From Prevotella sp. CAG:1058 (GTDB lineage: Bacteria > Bacteroidota > Bacteroidia > Bacteroidales > Bacteroidaceae), in NCBI GenBank assembly GCA_000433175.1, contig HF986628.1:1-43187 (forward strand): a stretch of DNA of 43,187 bases. The letters run 5' to 3'. How positions within the stretch are numbered: position 1 is the first letter of the stretch; each line of letters starts with the position of its first letter. Shown piece after piece: positions 15,589 through 24,365 of this stretch. The translations under genes were made by a program, and so were the position numbers. Below the pieces are notes generated by a model. It saw nothing but the letters and a program-made list of their open reading frames with translations. It searched no databases and had not been told where the DNA came from.

Positions 15589-16962
15589 TTATCTCTTTTT
15601 GCCTACCGTGTTTATCCATTCGGCTATGTCTTTGAGGACTTCGGGCGCGATGGTTTCTTCTATCTGTCCGTATTCGATGGCGAGGCCGGTGGTGCATGTC
15701 TGGAACAGGTGGTTGAGGCCGGGGTAGGTCTTTATGGTGTTTGAGGGATTGCCGGGCAGCAGGCGGCGTATGGCTGAGGTGTTGGTCTGTGCCGATACTT
15801 GTGTGTCTTTTTCGCCGTTGATTGCCATGACGGGGCATTTTGTTGCCTTAATGTCGTCAGTCGGGTCGTAGGCTATGAAGTATTTGAGCCACGGGGTGGC
15901 AGTCTTTATTACTTGGGCGAGGTTGTCGGCAAGCTGTTGGGGTAGGTTGTTGCCGGCTTCACGGGTGGCTTTACTTACGGCTTCTTCAGGCGAGGCCATG
16001 GCTGTGCCGTCGGCAATGGAGGCTAGAACATCGGCTAAAGCGGTGCAGTAGGCGTCGGTCATGTAGGGTGGCAGGCCGGTCATGGCGAGTGCCATGCGGT
16101 TTTGTTCAATGAGTATGCTGTCGCCGCTTACGCCGGGCCCTGCCATGCTGACTATGAAGTCTGCCTTGCCGCGTGCGCCGAGCATGAAGGCTATGGTGCC
16201 GCCCTCGCTGTGGCCGAGCACTCCTACGCTGCCGAACTTGCCTGTCTTGCGTGCATAGTTGACGGCTGCAAGTGCGTCTTTCATGTTGTTTTCGGTGGTA
16301 GCTTCAGCCGCGTTGCCGGTTGACTTGCCTGTACCGCGGTCGTCGTAGCGCAGGGTGGCTATGCCGTTGCGTGCCAGATAGTCGGCCAGGACGAGGAACG
16401 GCTTGTGGCCGAACAGTTCTTCGTCGCGGTTCTGCTGTCCGCTGCCGGTTACCATTATGACGACGGGCACGGTGCCTTTCTTCTGTTTGTCGAAACCTGT
16501 GGGGTAGGTAAGCGTGCCGCTGAGGGTGGCGTTGTCGTCGCTGTTGGTGAATGTTACTTCCTCGGTTGTGTAGGGGTAGGGCGGTTGTGGTGTCTGCGGG
16601 CGGTTCTGTTTAACGGTTCCGGGTTTCATGTCGAGCGGAAACGAGAATCCGTTTTGCGTGAACTGGCCTTTCAGCATGCCGTCTGCCAGCCGGCCTTCGT
16701 ACACGACGGCGAGCTGTTGGATTGTGATTTTCACAGCTGTCCCGTCGGTTACGGTGATTTCGGCGGGTATGCCTTTGGCTCCCTGGTCGGGACTGTCGAG
16801 GGTGCATCCTATTTTGCCGTCGCTGCCTTTTGTTATATTGAATACGAGGTTAAGCTTGGTGCCCATTATGTCGAGCTTGCCTGTCCAGCTGCCGGTGATG
16901 TCTTGAGCCGTGGCGTTGACGAACGCTGCCAGTACGAGTAAGAGGGTGATGATTTTCTTCAT
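15589..16962 (-). CDS. Secreted alpha/beta hydrolase with N-terminal lipocalin-like domain
   Basis: I chose the start at 16962, which gives a 457-aa protein with a clear signal peptide (MKKIITLLLVLAAFVNATAQ); upstream in-frame codons look untranslated. Residues about 20-110 form a beta-rich domain (ITGSWTGKLDIMGTKLNLVF) often found before this hydrolase type in Bacteroidetes. The rest is an alpha/beta hydrolase: GSGQQNRDE, RYDDRGTGKS, then GHSEGG with the nucleophile Ser near 252, an Asp in NGEKDTQV, and a His in GLNHLFQ close to the C-terminus. It is probably a periplasmic esterase or peptidase; the substrate is unknown. A -7 box lies 29 bases upstream. The gene has the base composition of the general chromosome, unlike the cluster before it. 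Confidence 0.9.
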   Translation of the reverse strand: MKKIITLLLVLAAFVNATAQDITGSWTGKLDIMGTKLNLVFNITKGSDGKIGCTLDSPDQGAKGIPAEITVTDGTAVKITIQQLAVVYEGRLADGMLKGQFTQNGFSFPLDMKPGTVKQNRPQTPQPPYPYTTEEVTFTNSDDNATLSGTLTYPTGFDKQKKGTVPVVIMVTGSGQQNRDEELFGHKPFLVLADYLARNGIATLRYDDRGTGKSTGNAAEATTENNMKDALAAVNYARKTGKFGSVGVLGHSEGGTIAFMLGARGKADFIVSMAGPGVSGDSILIEQNRMALAMTGLPPYMTDAYCTALADVLASIADGTAMASPEEAVSKATREAGNNLPQQLADNLAQVIKTATPWLKYFIAYDPTDDIKATKCPVMAINGEKDTQVSAQTNTSAIRRLLPGNPSNTIKTYPGLNHLFQTCTTGLAIEYGQIEETIAPEVLKDIAEWINTVGKKR

Positions 16963-16990
16963 GGTGTGTCTTTTAGGTTTGATGATATTG

Positions 16991-16998
16991 CAAAGGTA
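16991..16998 (-). promoter_or_regulatory. -7 box for the alpha/beta hydrolase gene
   Basis: The minus strand reads TACCTTTG, an exact TAnnTTTG match, about 29 bases upstream of the chosen start at 16962. It supports that start over the longer frame that begins at 17064. Confidence 0.55.
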
Positions 16999-17036
16999 GC
17001 CAAAATAATCGGGAAATGGTGGCAGTACAAATAAAA

Positions 17037-17070
17037 AATCCCTTGCGCCGAACGTTTCGGGCAAGGGATT
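17037..17070 (-). terminator. Terminator after the DUF4840-like lipoprotein gene
   Basis: The 10-bp arms 17037-17046 (AATCCCTTGC) and 17061-17070 are exactly complementary, with additional pairing inside the loop. On the minus strand the stem is followed by a T run (ATTTTTTATTT), downstream of the gene ending at 17098. Confidence 0.75.
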
Positions 17071-17097
17071 CGCTGTTCTTTATTATGGTTTACGCTG

Positions 17098-17775
17098 TTA
17101 TCTTGTGCCGACGAAGAGAAGTTGCGCCATAGCCTGTTCCTTTCCTGCGTCCACGCCGTTGTATATGTCGATAACCTTCTTGTCGTCTACATATACCGAG
17201 GCAAGGTATACGCTGAGGTTTACGACCTGTTTCTTATCCATGTAACCGTAAACTCCTGTTGCCACCGGCGACCAGAACACGATGGATACGTCGTGGGTTT
17301 CGCCGCCATAGTTCAGGTCTTCGTATGTCACGGTTTCAGGGTATATCATGTAGTAGGCGAAAGAGCTGATGCTGTAGAATATGAATTTACCCTTGATTGT
17401 CTGCATAGGTGCAGCGTCGATTGCTTCCCTCATCTCCTTGTACTCGTCAGGTATTTCCTTTGCAAGTACTCTTCCGGGGACGTTTGTAATGGCGAAAGTG
17501 GAGTCGTATTTAGAGAAACTTATGGTAATACCTACGATAGAGTCGATCTTTTCTGACAGTGTGCTGCCAGTGATGGTGTCGTTGTAGAAATAAATCTTGT
17601 TCTGGTATCTCCAGTCGGAATTGTCTCCGTAATAAGTTCCTGAAATGTTGGTCAGGTAGGTTTGGTAAAGTTCCGGGTCTATTCCGCCGTTGTCGTCGTT
17701 GTTCAAACATGATGTTGCCGACATGGCTCCGAAACAGCACAGAAGGATGATGAATAACTTGTTTAATTTTTTCAT
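17098..17775 (-). CDS. Lipoprotein, DUF4840-like
   Basis: The 225-aa protein begins with a lipoprotein signal (MKKLNKLFIILLCCFGAMSA followed by TSC, lipobox Cys at about 23) and an Asn/Asp-rich spacer NNDDNGG that is typical of Bacteroidetes surface or outer-membrane lipoproteins. The remainder is predicted as beta-rich, with aromatic segments such as SGTYYGDNSDWRYQNKIYFY. The overall look matches DUF4840 proteins as I recall them, but I cannot confirm the domain. It is monocistronic by appearance: a terminator follows it and the gap to folE is about 150 bases. The SLNND-type acidic spacer could act as a lipoprotein export signal, which is inference. Function is unknown. Confidence 0.8.
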   Translation of the reverse strand: MKKLNKLFIILLCCFGAMSATSCLNNDDNGGIDPELYQTYLTNISGTYYGDNSDWRYQNKIYFYNDTITGSTLSEKIDSIVGITISFSKYDSTFAITNVPGRVLAKEIPDEYKEMREAIDAAPMQTIKGKFIFYSISSFAYYMIYPETVTYEDLNYGGETHDVSIVFWSPVATGVYGYMDKKQVVNLSVYLASVYVDDKKVIDIYNGVDAGKEQAMAQLLFVGTR

Positions 17776-17923
17776 TTTATCTTTTCTTTTTATTTGTTGT
17801 TGCTATTTATTAAATAGTTTGCAGGCGAAAAACTTGCATCAGCATAATGTAAATTTTTACGTTATGTCTGAATTTTGTTCGAAAACGAATGTCCGCAATG
17901 TCGTTTTTACGGCTCTTGTTGCG

Positions 17924-18517
17924 TCAGATATGCTTCCCTTCGCTGTGCAGCAGGTTCATGAACTCCTCGCGCGTCTTGGCCTGGTTGAATGCTCCTGAGA
18001 AGTCGCTGGTAGTCGTTATGGCGTTCTGCTTCTCTACTCCGCGCATCTGCATGCACATGTGTTTTGCCTCGACTACCACCATTACGCCGAGAGGCTTGAG
18101 TGTTTCCTGTATGCAGTCCTTTATTTGCAGCGTCATGCGCTCCTGTACTTGCAGGCGGTGGCTGAATATGTCGACAACGCGTGCTATCTTGCTGAGGCCG
18201 GTGATGTATCCGTTGGGGATGTATGCCACGTGTACTTTGCCGTAGAACGGCAGCATGTGGTGTTCGCAAAGCGAGAAGAAGTCGATGTCCTTTACTATCA
18301 CCATCTGGCTGTATTTCTCTTCAAACAACGCGTCGAGCAATACTTTGTGCGCGTCTTGCGTGTAGCCGCGGGTGAGTATCTGCATGGCTTTGGCCACGCG
18401 CATGGGAGTCTTCTGCAGACCTTCGCGGCCGGTGTCCTCGCCTAATAGTTCGATTATGCTTTTGTAGTGTGAGGCGAGGTCGTCAAGACCTTTGCGGAAT
18501 TCAGTTTCGGGATTCAT
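17924..18517 (-). CDS. folE: GTP cyclohydrolase I
   Basis: The 197-aa protein converts GTP to 7,8-dihydroneopterin triphosphate, the first step of folate (and queuosine-type) pterin synthesis, in the cytosol. The zinc ligands are visible: Cys84 and His87 in [12 protein letters not shown] and Cys155 in KHMCMQMRG. The family blocks [44 protein letters not shown] and [13 protein letters not shown] are all present. Length is normal for the type IA enzyme. It lies 87 bases downstream of the SPOR-domain gene on the same strand without an obvious terminator between them, so cotranscription is likely. Confidence 0.97.
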   Translation of the reverse strand: MNPETEFRKGLDDLASHYKSIIELLGEDTGREGLQKTPMRVAKAMQILTRGYTQDAHKVLLDALFEEKYSQMVIVKDIDFFSLCEHHMLPFYGKVHVAYIPNGYITGLSKIARVVDIFSHRLQVQERMTLQIKDCIQETLKPLGVMVVVEAKHMCMQMRGVEKQNAITTTSDFSGAFNQAKTREEFMNLLHSEGKHI

Positions 18518-18604
18518 CTTAATTAAATGTATGTTGAATGTTGTGCCAGGGTATGGCTGCTGTTAATTGTCGTTTTATTGGTATGGCGCCGTGTCCGGCA
18601 AGGT

Positions 18605-19243
18605 TTAATATGCTACTGTGATTTTGCCCTTTACTATGCACGCCTGCCTGTAGCCCATGCTCTTTACCTCCTTGAGCACTTCGTTGGCTTCCTGGTATGT
18701 GCGGAAATTGCCTACGCGGCAAATCCAGCGCGGCGAGTAGAAATGGACATATATCGGAAGGTCGGGGAATCTCATCTTTATGGCGTTGCCTATGTTCTCG
18801 GCTTTCTGGCGGTCGGCTCTTGAGTTGCCGCCCGAGTACGCCTGCACCCTGTAGCCTGTAACTTTCCTGCCGCCGCGCATCACCTTCTTTGACGTGTCGA
18901 TGGTAGGAATGTCCAACTCTGAATCGGTCTTAGGGGCTGATTCACGGCTGGCGGGTGTGCTTTCAGTTGTTGTTCTGCTGTTTGCCTGCTCGTTGAGAGG
19001 CGCGGTCCTGCTTTCAGTGCCGGCGGGTTTGTCCGCCTTTTCCTGTCTTCCCGGTTTGGCTGTAACCGGTTGGCTTCTCACGAGTTTGGTGTTGTTTACC
19101 AATTCGTCGATTTCAGGACTCTGGGTAACGGTCACGGTGCCTTGTCCCGGCTTCTTCTCCCTTAGATCGTCGAGAAACGACTGTGCTTCAGCTTGTACCG
19201 TGAAGATTGATGCCAAAAGCAAAATGACGGCGAATTGTTTCAT
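18605..19243 (-). CDS. Secreted SPOR-domain protein
   Basis: The start at 19243 gives 212 aa with a signal peptide (MKQFAVILLLASIFTVQAEA); the 21 upstream codons are spacer. After a low-complexity, Ala/Thr/Glu-rich linker (about 40-125), the C-terminal 75 residues form a SPOR domain: KVTGYRVQAYSGGN, then PIYVHFYSPRWICRVGNFR and EANEVLKEVKSMGYRQACIV. SPOR domains bind denuded glycan strands of peptidoglycan, often at the division site. It is followed by folE and preceded by the tpiA terminator. No other domain is visible, so it may only be a cell-wall binding adaptor. Confidence 0.88.
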   Translation of the reverse strand: MKQFAVILLLASIFTVQAEAQSFLDDLREKKPGQGTVTVTQSPEIDELVNNTKLVRSQPVTAKPGRQEKADKPAGTESRTAPLNEQANSRTTTESTPASRESAPKTDSELDIPTIDTSKKVMRGGRKVTGYRVQAYSGGNSRADRQKAENIGNAIKMRFPDLPIYVHFYSPRWICRVGNFRTYQEANEVLKEVKSMGYRQACIVKGKITVAY

Positions 19244-19282
19244 TGCTTGTTTGTTGTTATGATTTTGATTAGGAAGGTTAAA

Positions 19283-19337
19283 AAAAGAGTTTGGCGGATG
19301 CCCCACGTATGAAGCGTGTCAGTCCGCCAACTCTTTT
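19283..19337 (-). terminator. Terminator after the DoxX-TpiA gene
   Basis: The arms 19283-19298 and 19323-19337 pair over about 15 bp with a single bulged T, and an inner CACG/CGTG stem lies in the loop. On the minus strand the stem is followed by a run of seven T, just downstream of the stop at 19352. Confidence 0.8.
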
Positions 19338-19351
19338 ATAGTGGTTGATGC

Positions 19352-21433
19352 TTATTTCCAAGCGTCGATTATGCCGATGAAGTCGGCAGCCTTGAGTGAA
19401 GCTCCGCCGATGAGTCCGCCGTCGATGTCGGGTTTTGCGAACAGCTCGGGAGCGTTGCTTGCCTTGCAGCTACCGCCGTAGAGGATGGTAGTGTCTTCGG
19501 CAACTTCCTTTCCGTATCTGTCTGCTACTATGCTGCGGATGTAAGCATGTATTTCTTCAGCTTGCTCGGCAGTGGCTGTCTTGCCTGTTCCGATGGCCCA
19601 GATAGGCTCGTAGGCGATGATTATGTTCTTGAATTCTTCCTCGGTGAGGTTGAATACGCTGCCTTCGAGTTCTGCCTTTACCACTTCGTTCTGCTTGCCG
19701 GCTTCCCTTTCCTCGAGGCTCTCGCCGATGCAGAATATTACTTTCAGGCCGTTCTTAAGTGCGAGGAGCACTTTCTCTTTCAGTATTTCAGGAGTTTCAG
19801 CGTAGTATCCGCGGCGCTCAGAGTGGCCGAGTATTACGTATTGTGCGCCTGTGCTCTTAACCATCTCAGCTGATACTTCGCCTGTGTATGCACCCTTCTC
19901 CTTGTCGGCGCAGTTCTCGGCACCGAGTCCGATGATGTCCTGGTTGAGGAATTGTGCTACGCTTGCAAGGTGTATGAACGGTGTGCAGATGATGACACCG
20001 CAGTTGGGCTTTTCGCTTGTAAGTTTTTCGTTGAGTTCTTTTGCAAGAGCGATACCGTCTTGCAGGTTCATGTTCATTTTCCAGTTACCTGCTACAATTT
20101 TCTTTCTCATTTTCTTTTTGCCTTTTAAAAGTTGATATATTTTGTTAGAATGTTCTTTCTTTCGTATCCATTTCGTGAACTGCCATGTGCGGTCGGCGAA
20201 TGCCAGCAACAGCAGCGGGAGGATGTACCAGAGCAGTATCTTTGATATTTTCTTTGTTACCGAGTTCTCAGGCATCGTGCCGTATTCGGTTTTTTCAAGC
20301 GCGGGCGATTTCTCGTCAAGTTCAGGCAGGTCGTTGTGGCTCCATTTGCCGATTATCGTGCCGTCCTTGAGCAGCAGCAGTCCGGGGTTGCTTCTTATTA
20401 TGGTCTTCAGCGTCGTCTCGTCGGTGTTGTAGAAGTTGTATTCAGCTCCTGTTATGTCACGCCAGAACTGTATGCCCTTGTCGGTGCTTGCAGTAAGTGC
20501 GTAGAACGGGTATTTGTGCTCGACGCAGTATTCGTATATTCCGTCTATCTCGCCGAAGTTCGTGTCGTCGGCCTGCTCCAGGTGCGGTGAAACGAAGATG
20601 AACGAGTAGCCCTTGTAGCTGAGCACGCTGTCGGTTATGTCTTCGCCGCTGTCGGTCGCCTGTATCGAGAAGTCGTGGATGGGCGGCACGTAGCCTTCGA
20701 CTGTCTGTACGGTCTTGCTGTCAATGAACGTCCATGTGGAGTCGGGGTAGTTGTCTATCGTGAACTCCTTGCGCTGTCCGTCCTTTTCGAGTATGAATGT
20801 TGTCTCGAATTCGGGCAGCGGGGCGCCTTCGGGTATCTCCATCCCTTTCTTTATGTTCGCCCCGATGTGGTAGGGACGGAAGTCGAACGTAGGCAGGGTG
20901 TACAGGCTAAGCACGCTGGAAACCAGGATGAAAAGTATTGTATAGTTGATTACAATCCATTGGTTGGTACGGCTTATGAACTTGGGCATCATCGGCGGAC
21001 GCATTACCAGCACTATTGTTGCTGCCAGGAGGACGATGTTCTTGTAGAAAGTCTCCCAATTGGTGAGCACTACCGCGTCGCCGAAGCAGCCGCAGTCCTT
21101 TATCGGATTGCTGATTGCCAGCCACAGCGTGAGCGGAGTCATTACGGCCATGAAAAGGAGTGTAAGCCTTGTGACCAGCCTGCGGCGTATGGCGAACAAC
21201 AGGAATACGCCCAGGCTGAACTCGAATCCGCCGAGCAATACAGATGCGAGGAGCGTAAGATAGTCGGGGACGTATGGTGCCAGCGACATTACTTCAAGGT
21301 AATCTTGCAGCTTGTATTGCGTGCCGAGCGGGTCGATTGCCTTGACGTAGCCTGAGAAGATGAACGTCAGCGAAACGACCAGGCGGCACAGGTTGACGCA
21401 CAGCCCTATTGTGACTTTCTTCTTCGCGCCCAT
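19352..21433 (-). CDS. tpiA: DoxX/MauE-like membrane protein fused in frame to triosephosphate isomerase
   Basis: One open frame of 693 aa covers two proteins. Residues 1-441 resemble the BT_3928/DoxX family: helices near 8-28, 57-80, 85-105, 131-147 and 155-180, with KDCGCFGDA (about 114-122) between the third and fourth helix as in MauE-like redox proteins. A soluble region follows (about 185-415), thioredoxin-like in its end [16 protein letters not shown] but with no CxxC, then a last helix (about 418-437). From Met442 (start codon at 20110-20108) comes a complete 252-aa TpiA: NWKMN with Lys452, LGHSERR with the catalytic His, [11 protein letters not shown] with the catalytic Glu, and YGGSC. 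No stop separates the two. Six helices would leave the isomerase in the cytosol. Internal initiation at 20110 cannot be excluded. It abuts the DUF1599 gene. Confidence 0.88.
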   Translation of the reverse strand: MGAKKKVTIGLCVNLCRLVVSLTFIFSGYVKAIDPLGTQYKLQDYLEVMSLAPYVPDYLTLLASVLLGGFEFSLGVFLLFAIRRRLVTRLTLLFMAVMTPLTLWLAISNPIKDCGCFGDAVVLTNWETFYKNIVLLAATIVLVMRPPMMPKFISRTNQWIVINYTILFILVSSVLSLYTLPTFDFRPYHIGANIKKGMEIPEGAPLPEFETTFILEKDGQRKEFTIDNYPDSTWTFIDSKTVQTVEGYVPPIHDFSIQATDSGEDITDSVLSYKGYSFIFVSPHLEQADDTNFGEIDGIYEYCVEHKYPFYALTASTDKGIQFWRDITGAEYNFYNTDETTLKTIIRSNPGLLLLKDGTIIGKWSHNDLPELDEKSPALEKTEYGTMPENSVTKKISKILLWYILPLLLLAFADRTWQFTKWIRKKEHSNKIYQLLKGKKKMRKKIVAGNWKMNMNLQDGIALAKELNEKLTSEKPNCGVIICTPFIHLASVAQFLNQDIIGLGAENCADKEKGAYTGEVSAEMVKSTGAQYVILGHSERRGYYAETPEILKEKVLLALKNGLKVIFCIGESLEEREAGKQNEVVKAELEGSVFNLTEEEFKNIIIAYEPIWAIGTGKTATAEQAEEIHAYIRSIVADRYGKEVAEDTTILYGGSCKASNAPELFAKPDIDGGLIGGASLKAADFIGIIDAWK

Positions 21434-21985
21434 TTATTCAAAACTTAGTTTTATCACTCCGAACACGGCGTAATTTATTATGTCCATATAGTTGGAGTCG
21501 ATGCCCTCAGATACGAGCGTCGCTCCGTTGAGGTCTTCTATTTCCTTGACGCGCAGTATCTTCGTAAGTATCAGGTCTGTGTAGCTGCTGACCCTCATTG
21601 ACCGCCACGCCTCGTCGTAGTCGTGGTTTTTCCTGAGCATGAGTTGCAGAGCCTTGCCTGCGAAGGCGTCATACAGTTCCATGGCTTCAGCGCTTGTCAT
21701 GTCGGGCTGGTCGGTATAGCCCTTGTCGAGCTGTATCAGGCCTACGATGCCGTAGTTTATCAGGGCAATGAATTCGGGCTTGATGCCTTCGCCGACAAGC
21801 GATTCCTTTTTCACCTCAAGGCTTCTTATGCGCTTGGCTTTGATATAGAGCTGGTCAGTCAGCGACGACGGGCGCAGTATGCGCCACGAGGGGCCGTAGT
21901 CGTGCAGCTTTTTCTCGAAGAGCGAGCGGCATTCAGCCATCGCCATCCTGAATTGTTCTTCAGTTTTTGAAGTGTCTTTTGCCAT
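21434..21985 (-). CDS. DUF1599 (Nmad1-type) protein with internal duplication
   Basis: The 183-aa protein is a cytosolic DUF1599 member, a family also called nucleotide modification associated domain 1. It contains two similar halves about 94 residues apart: KKLHDYGPSWR (25-35) matches RKNHDYDEAWR (118-128), and LVGEGIKPEFIALINYGIVG (63-82) matches LVSEGIDSNYMDIINYAVFG (157-176). The conserved HDY...W motif is the family signature. It is directly upstream of and abutting the DoxX-TpiA gene, so they form an operon, with a TAnnTTTG box upstream. The biochemical role is not established, despite the family name. Confidence 0.9.
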   Translation of the reverse strand: MAKDTSKTEEQFRMAMAECRSLFEKKLHDYGPSWRILRPSSLTDQLYIKAKRIRSLEVKKESLVGEGIKPEFIALINYGIVGLIQLDKGYTDQPDMTSAEAMELYDAFAGKALQLMLRKNHDYDEAWRSMRVSSYTDLILTKILRVKEIEDLNGATLVSEGIDSNYMDIINYAVFGVIKLSFE

Positions 21986-22004
21986 AAGTCCTTATTTGAC
22001 GGTG

Positions 22005-22012
22005 CAAAGATA
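22005..22012 (-). promoter_or_regulatory. -7 box for the DUF1599-doxX-tpiA operon
   Basis: The minus strand reads TATCTTTG, an exact TAnnTTTG element, 20 bases upstream of the start at 21985. The tandem repeat at 22020-22060 occupies the position where a -33 element would lie. Confidence 0.6.
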
Positions 22013-22019
22013 TATATAT

Positions 22020-22060
22020 TTAAGGAGTTAAAGAAGCTTAAGGAGTTAAAGAAGTTAAAG
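22020..22060. repeat. Short tandem repeat in the DUF1599 promoter
   Basis: An 17-base sequence TTAAGGAGTTAAAGAAG occurs at 22020-22036 and again at 22038-22054, followed by a partial third copy TTAAAG. It lies just upstream of the -7 box of the minus-strand operon. Copy-number change by slippage could alter promoter spacing, which is inference. Confidence 0.65.
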
Positions 22061-22140
22061 TTTTTCCGCATGCCGGTATTCCGTGCCGTGCTTTTTGCAG
22101 GCTTGGCGGCCGGTTGTCCGGCGTCGGTAACGCCGGCGGC

Positions 22141-22605
22141 TTATTCCTCCATTTTCTTCTTTATGTATTTTATCTTGGCGCATTCGACGTCGAATATTGT
22201 CTTCAGCGAGTCGCGTTTCACCCTCATCAGGTTAACGTTCCTTAGCTGTTCAGCCGTAGCCTCGCCCTTGCTCCTTAGCTGGTCTACGGTGCTTTTCAGC
22301 TCCTGGTACTCCTTTTCCACGCGTTGCAGCACGGTGTCTGCGTTCTGCACCTGAAGCTCGGCGCGCTTCAGTTCGACTTCCTGGTAAAGCTTCAGCGCCT
22401 GTTTGCGCGCCTCAATGGCTTTGGGGAATTTCTTCCTCAGCGAGTCGATGGTCGCTATCGCCTTGGCATAGTCGCCTCCCTTGAATTCAGTCTGCGCCTT
22501 TTCCAGCATTTCGCCGGCTTGTCTTTCTATTGAGTTTTCGCCGCAGCTTGCAAGAAAAAGCATGGCCGTTACGGCCAATATTGCGGTCAAGTTTCTTGTT
22601 TTCAT
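22141..22605 (-). CDS. Coiled-coil lipoprotein of unknown function
   Basis: The 154-aa protein has a lipoprotein signal peptide (MKTRNLTAILAVTAMLFLAS with the lipobox Cys at 21). The mature part is almost fully helical and charged. A TPR-like start, MLEKAQTEFKGGDYAKAIATI (about 33-53), is followed by a long coiled coil (about 65-150) rich in Glu, Lys and Leu heptads. The TPR-like piece suggests protein-protein contact in the periplasm. It is divergent from the CCA-adding enzyme gene, and a GC-rich hairpin at 22118-22136 follows its stop. I do not recognise a family beyond this description. Confidence 0.82.
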   Translation of the reverse strand: MKTRNLTAILAVTAMLFLASCGENSIERQAGEMLEKAQTEFKGGDYAKAIATIDSLRKKFPKAIEARKQALKLYQEVELKRAELQVQNADTVLQRVEKEYQELKSTVDQLRSKGEATAEQLRNVNLMRVKRDSLKTIFDVECAKIKYIKKKMEE

Positions 22606-22671
22606 AATTCCTTTGTTTGATTATTTGACAAAGATGATACAAATCCTGTGCAAAAATAAGCAAATTTTTCG

Positions 22672-22679
22672 TACTTTTG
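22672..22679 (+). promoter_or_regulatory. -7 box for the cca gene
   Basis: The sequence TACTTTTG is an exact TAnnTTTG element, with TGTG at 22647-22650 in the -33 position about 21 bases upstream. It lies 32 bases upstream of the chosen start at 22712 and supports that start rather than the longer open frame from 22481. Confidence 0.65.
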
Positions 22680-22711
22680 CAGCCACGTATCAAATTATTG
22701 ATTTATTGGTT

Positions 22712-24136
22712 ATGAAGTTATTATCCGACGCCGATTTGGCGCAATTACTCGATAAAGACATATTCCATAAAATATCATCGGCTGCCGACTCGTTAGGGCT
22801 CGAGTGCTATGTCGTAGGCGGTTACGTACGCGATTTGTTCCTCGAACGCCCTTCTAACGACATCGACGTGGTGGTTGTGGGCAGCGGCATACGCATTGCC
22901 GAGGCGCTGAAAGAGCAGCTCGGCAGGCGGGCGCACATCTCGGTGTTCCGCAATTTCGGCACGGCGCAGGTCAAGTACAAGGACATGGAGGTTGAGTTCG
23001 TTGGCGCGCGCAAGGAGAGTTACAGCCACGACTCGCGCAAGCCGGTGGTGGAGAACGGTACGCTGGAGGACGACCAGAACCGCCGCGACTTCACGATAAA
23101 CGCCCTTGCCGTATGCCTTAACGGGCCGCGCTTCGGCGAGCTTGTCGACCCGTTCGACGGATTGGCAGACCTCGAGGACGGCATAATACGGACTCCGCTC
23201 GACCCGGACGTCACTTTCTCTGACGACCCGTTGCGCATGTTGCGCTGCATACGTTTCGCAACGCAGCTCAACTTCTTCATCGAGGACGAGACGTTTGACG
23301 CGCTTATGCGCAACGCCGACCGCATAAGGATAATCAGCGGTGAGCGTATACAAGAGGAACTGAATAAGATAATGATGACCGCCGCGCCCAGCAAGGGGTT
23401 TGTCGACCTTCACCGTTGCGGCCTGCTGGCACGGATACTGCCCGAACTGACAAACCTGGACATCGTGGAGACGCGTAACGGACGAGCGCATAAGAACAAC
23501 TTTTACCATACGCTCGAGGTGCTCGACAACGTGAGCCGCCACTCCGACAACCTGTGGCTGCGCTGGGCTGCGCTGCTGCACGACATAGGCAAGCCCAAGA
23601 CAAAGCGGTGGAACAACGCCGTGGGCTGGACGTTCCATAACCACAACTTCATCGGAGCCAAGATGGTGCCCGACATATTCCGACGCCTCAAGCTGCCCAT
23701 GGATGCCAAGATGAAGTATGTGAAGAAGCTCGTCGACCTGCACATGCGCCCGATAGTCATTGCCGACGAGGTGGTGACAGACAGCGCCGTGCGCCGCCTG
23801 CTCAACGATGCCGGCGACGACATAGACGACCTGATGACCCTGTGCGAGGCCGACATAACGAGCAAGAACGAGGTGCGCAAGAAGCATTTCCTCGAGAATT
23901 TCCGCATTGTGCGCTCCAAACTGCACGACCTGAAGGAAAAAGACTACAAGCGTCTGCTGCAACCCTGTATCGACGGTACGGAGATAATGGAGATGTTTAA
24001 CCTGAAACCTTCGCGCGAGGTGGGCGAACTTAAGAAGACACTCAAAGACGCAGTGCTCGACAACCGCGTGCCCAACGAGCGTGAGCCGCTCATGGCCTTG
24101 CTTGTCGAAAAAGCCCGTCAGATGGGGCTGGCCTGA
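22712..24136 (+). CDS. cca: CCA-adding tRNA nucleotidyltransferase with HD domain
   Basis: The start at 22712 follows a promoter at 22647-22679; the longer frame from 22481 lies antisense to the lipoprotein gene. The 474-aa protein is a class II nucleotidyltransferase: CYVVGGYVRDLFLERPSNDIDVVVVG (about 30-55; split here as CYVVGGYVRDLFLERPSN then DIDVVVVG) provides the metal-binding DxD, RRDFTINALAV and DPFDGLADLEDG the neck region, and DPLRMLRCIRFATQL the tRNA-binding helix. A C-terminal HD domain follows with LLHDIGKPKTKRW (about 287-299). The enzyme adds or repairs the 3' CCA of tRNAs. The gene is GC-rich and ends with a strong terminator. Confidence 0.95.
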   Translation: MKLLSDADLAQLLDKDIFHKISSAADSLGLECYVVGGYVRDLFLERPSNDIDVVVVGSGIRIAEALKEQLGRRAHISVFRNFGTAQVKYKDMEVEFVGARKESYSHDSRKPVVENGTLEDDQNRRDFTINALAVCLNGPRFGELVDPFDGLADLEDGIIRTPLDPDVTFSDDPLRMLRCIRFATQLNFFIEDETFDALMRNADRIRIISGERIQEELNKIMMTAAPSKGFVDLHRCGLLARILPELTNLDIVETRNGRAHKNNFYHTLEVLDNVSRHSDNLWLRWAALLHDIGKPKTKRWNNAVGWTFHNHNFIGAKMVPDIFRRLKLPMDAKMKYVKKLVDLHMRPIVIADEVVTDSAVRRLLNDAGDDIDDLMTLCEADITSKNEVRKKHFLENFRIVRSKLHDLKEKDYKRLLQPCIDGTEIMEMFNLKPSREVGELKKTLKDAVLDNRVPNEREPLMALLVEKARQMGLA

Positions 24137-24162
24137 CCTTGCGCAGGCGTCATGATATGACG

Positions 24163-24211
24163 CAATCCCCCGCATAGGCAATGTTGCCTGTGCGGGGGAT
24201 TGCTTGTTTTT
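24163..24211 (+). terminator. Strong terminator after cca
   Basis: A 19-bp stem (24163-24181 with 24184-24202, one G-T pair) has a two-base loop and is followed by CTTGTTTTT. It lies 27 bases after the cca stop codon. Confidence 0.88.
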
Positions 24212-24326
24212 GTGGCGGTGCATGTCCGCCGGAGTCCGTTTAGGGCGTATTGATAGTTGGCCTTTCAGCCGGTGTTGCGGCAGCCGTTTACCGGGCTTAA
24301 ACCAATATGCCATGTTTTGCCTTACG

Positions 24327-24365
24327 AAAGGTTACCTTTTGCAGGGTAAAAAGCCACCTTTTGCA
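24327..24365. repeat. GCAAAAGG-type repeat copy
   Basis: This 39-base element aligns with 33132-33172: both have AAAGGTTACCTTTTGCAG, then GGTAAAA or TGTAAAA, GCC, and end in TTTTGCA. The palindromic arms are partly degenerate (the first arm here begins CGAAAGG instead of GCAAAAGG), as expected for a decaying copy. Confidence 0.65.

Noticed and set aside
15403..15744. Open frames over the palindromic repeat and hydrolase end
   Set aside because: They are produced by the repeat and the antisense of the hydrolase.
20675..21355. Plus-strand open frame of 226 codons opposite the DoxX part
   Set aside because: Antisense of the fusion gene, with no start context or recognisable domain.
22481..22711. 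Long N-terminal extension of the CCA-adding enzyme frame
   Set aside because: It would overlap the divergent lipoprotein gene and lie upstream of the promoter at 22647-22679.
22793..24313. Long minus-strand open frame (506 codons) opposite cca
   Set aside because: It is an antisense shadow of the GC-rich cca gene; the composition (His/Val/Gln-rich repeats) is not protein-like and no known motif appears.
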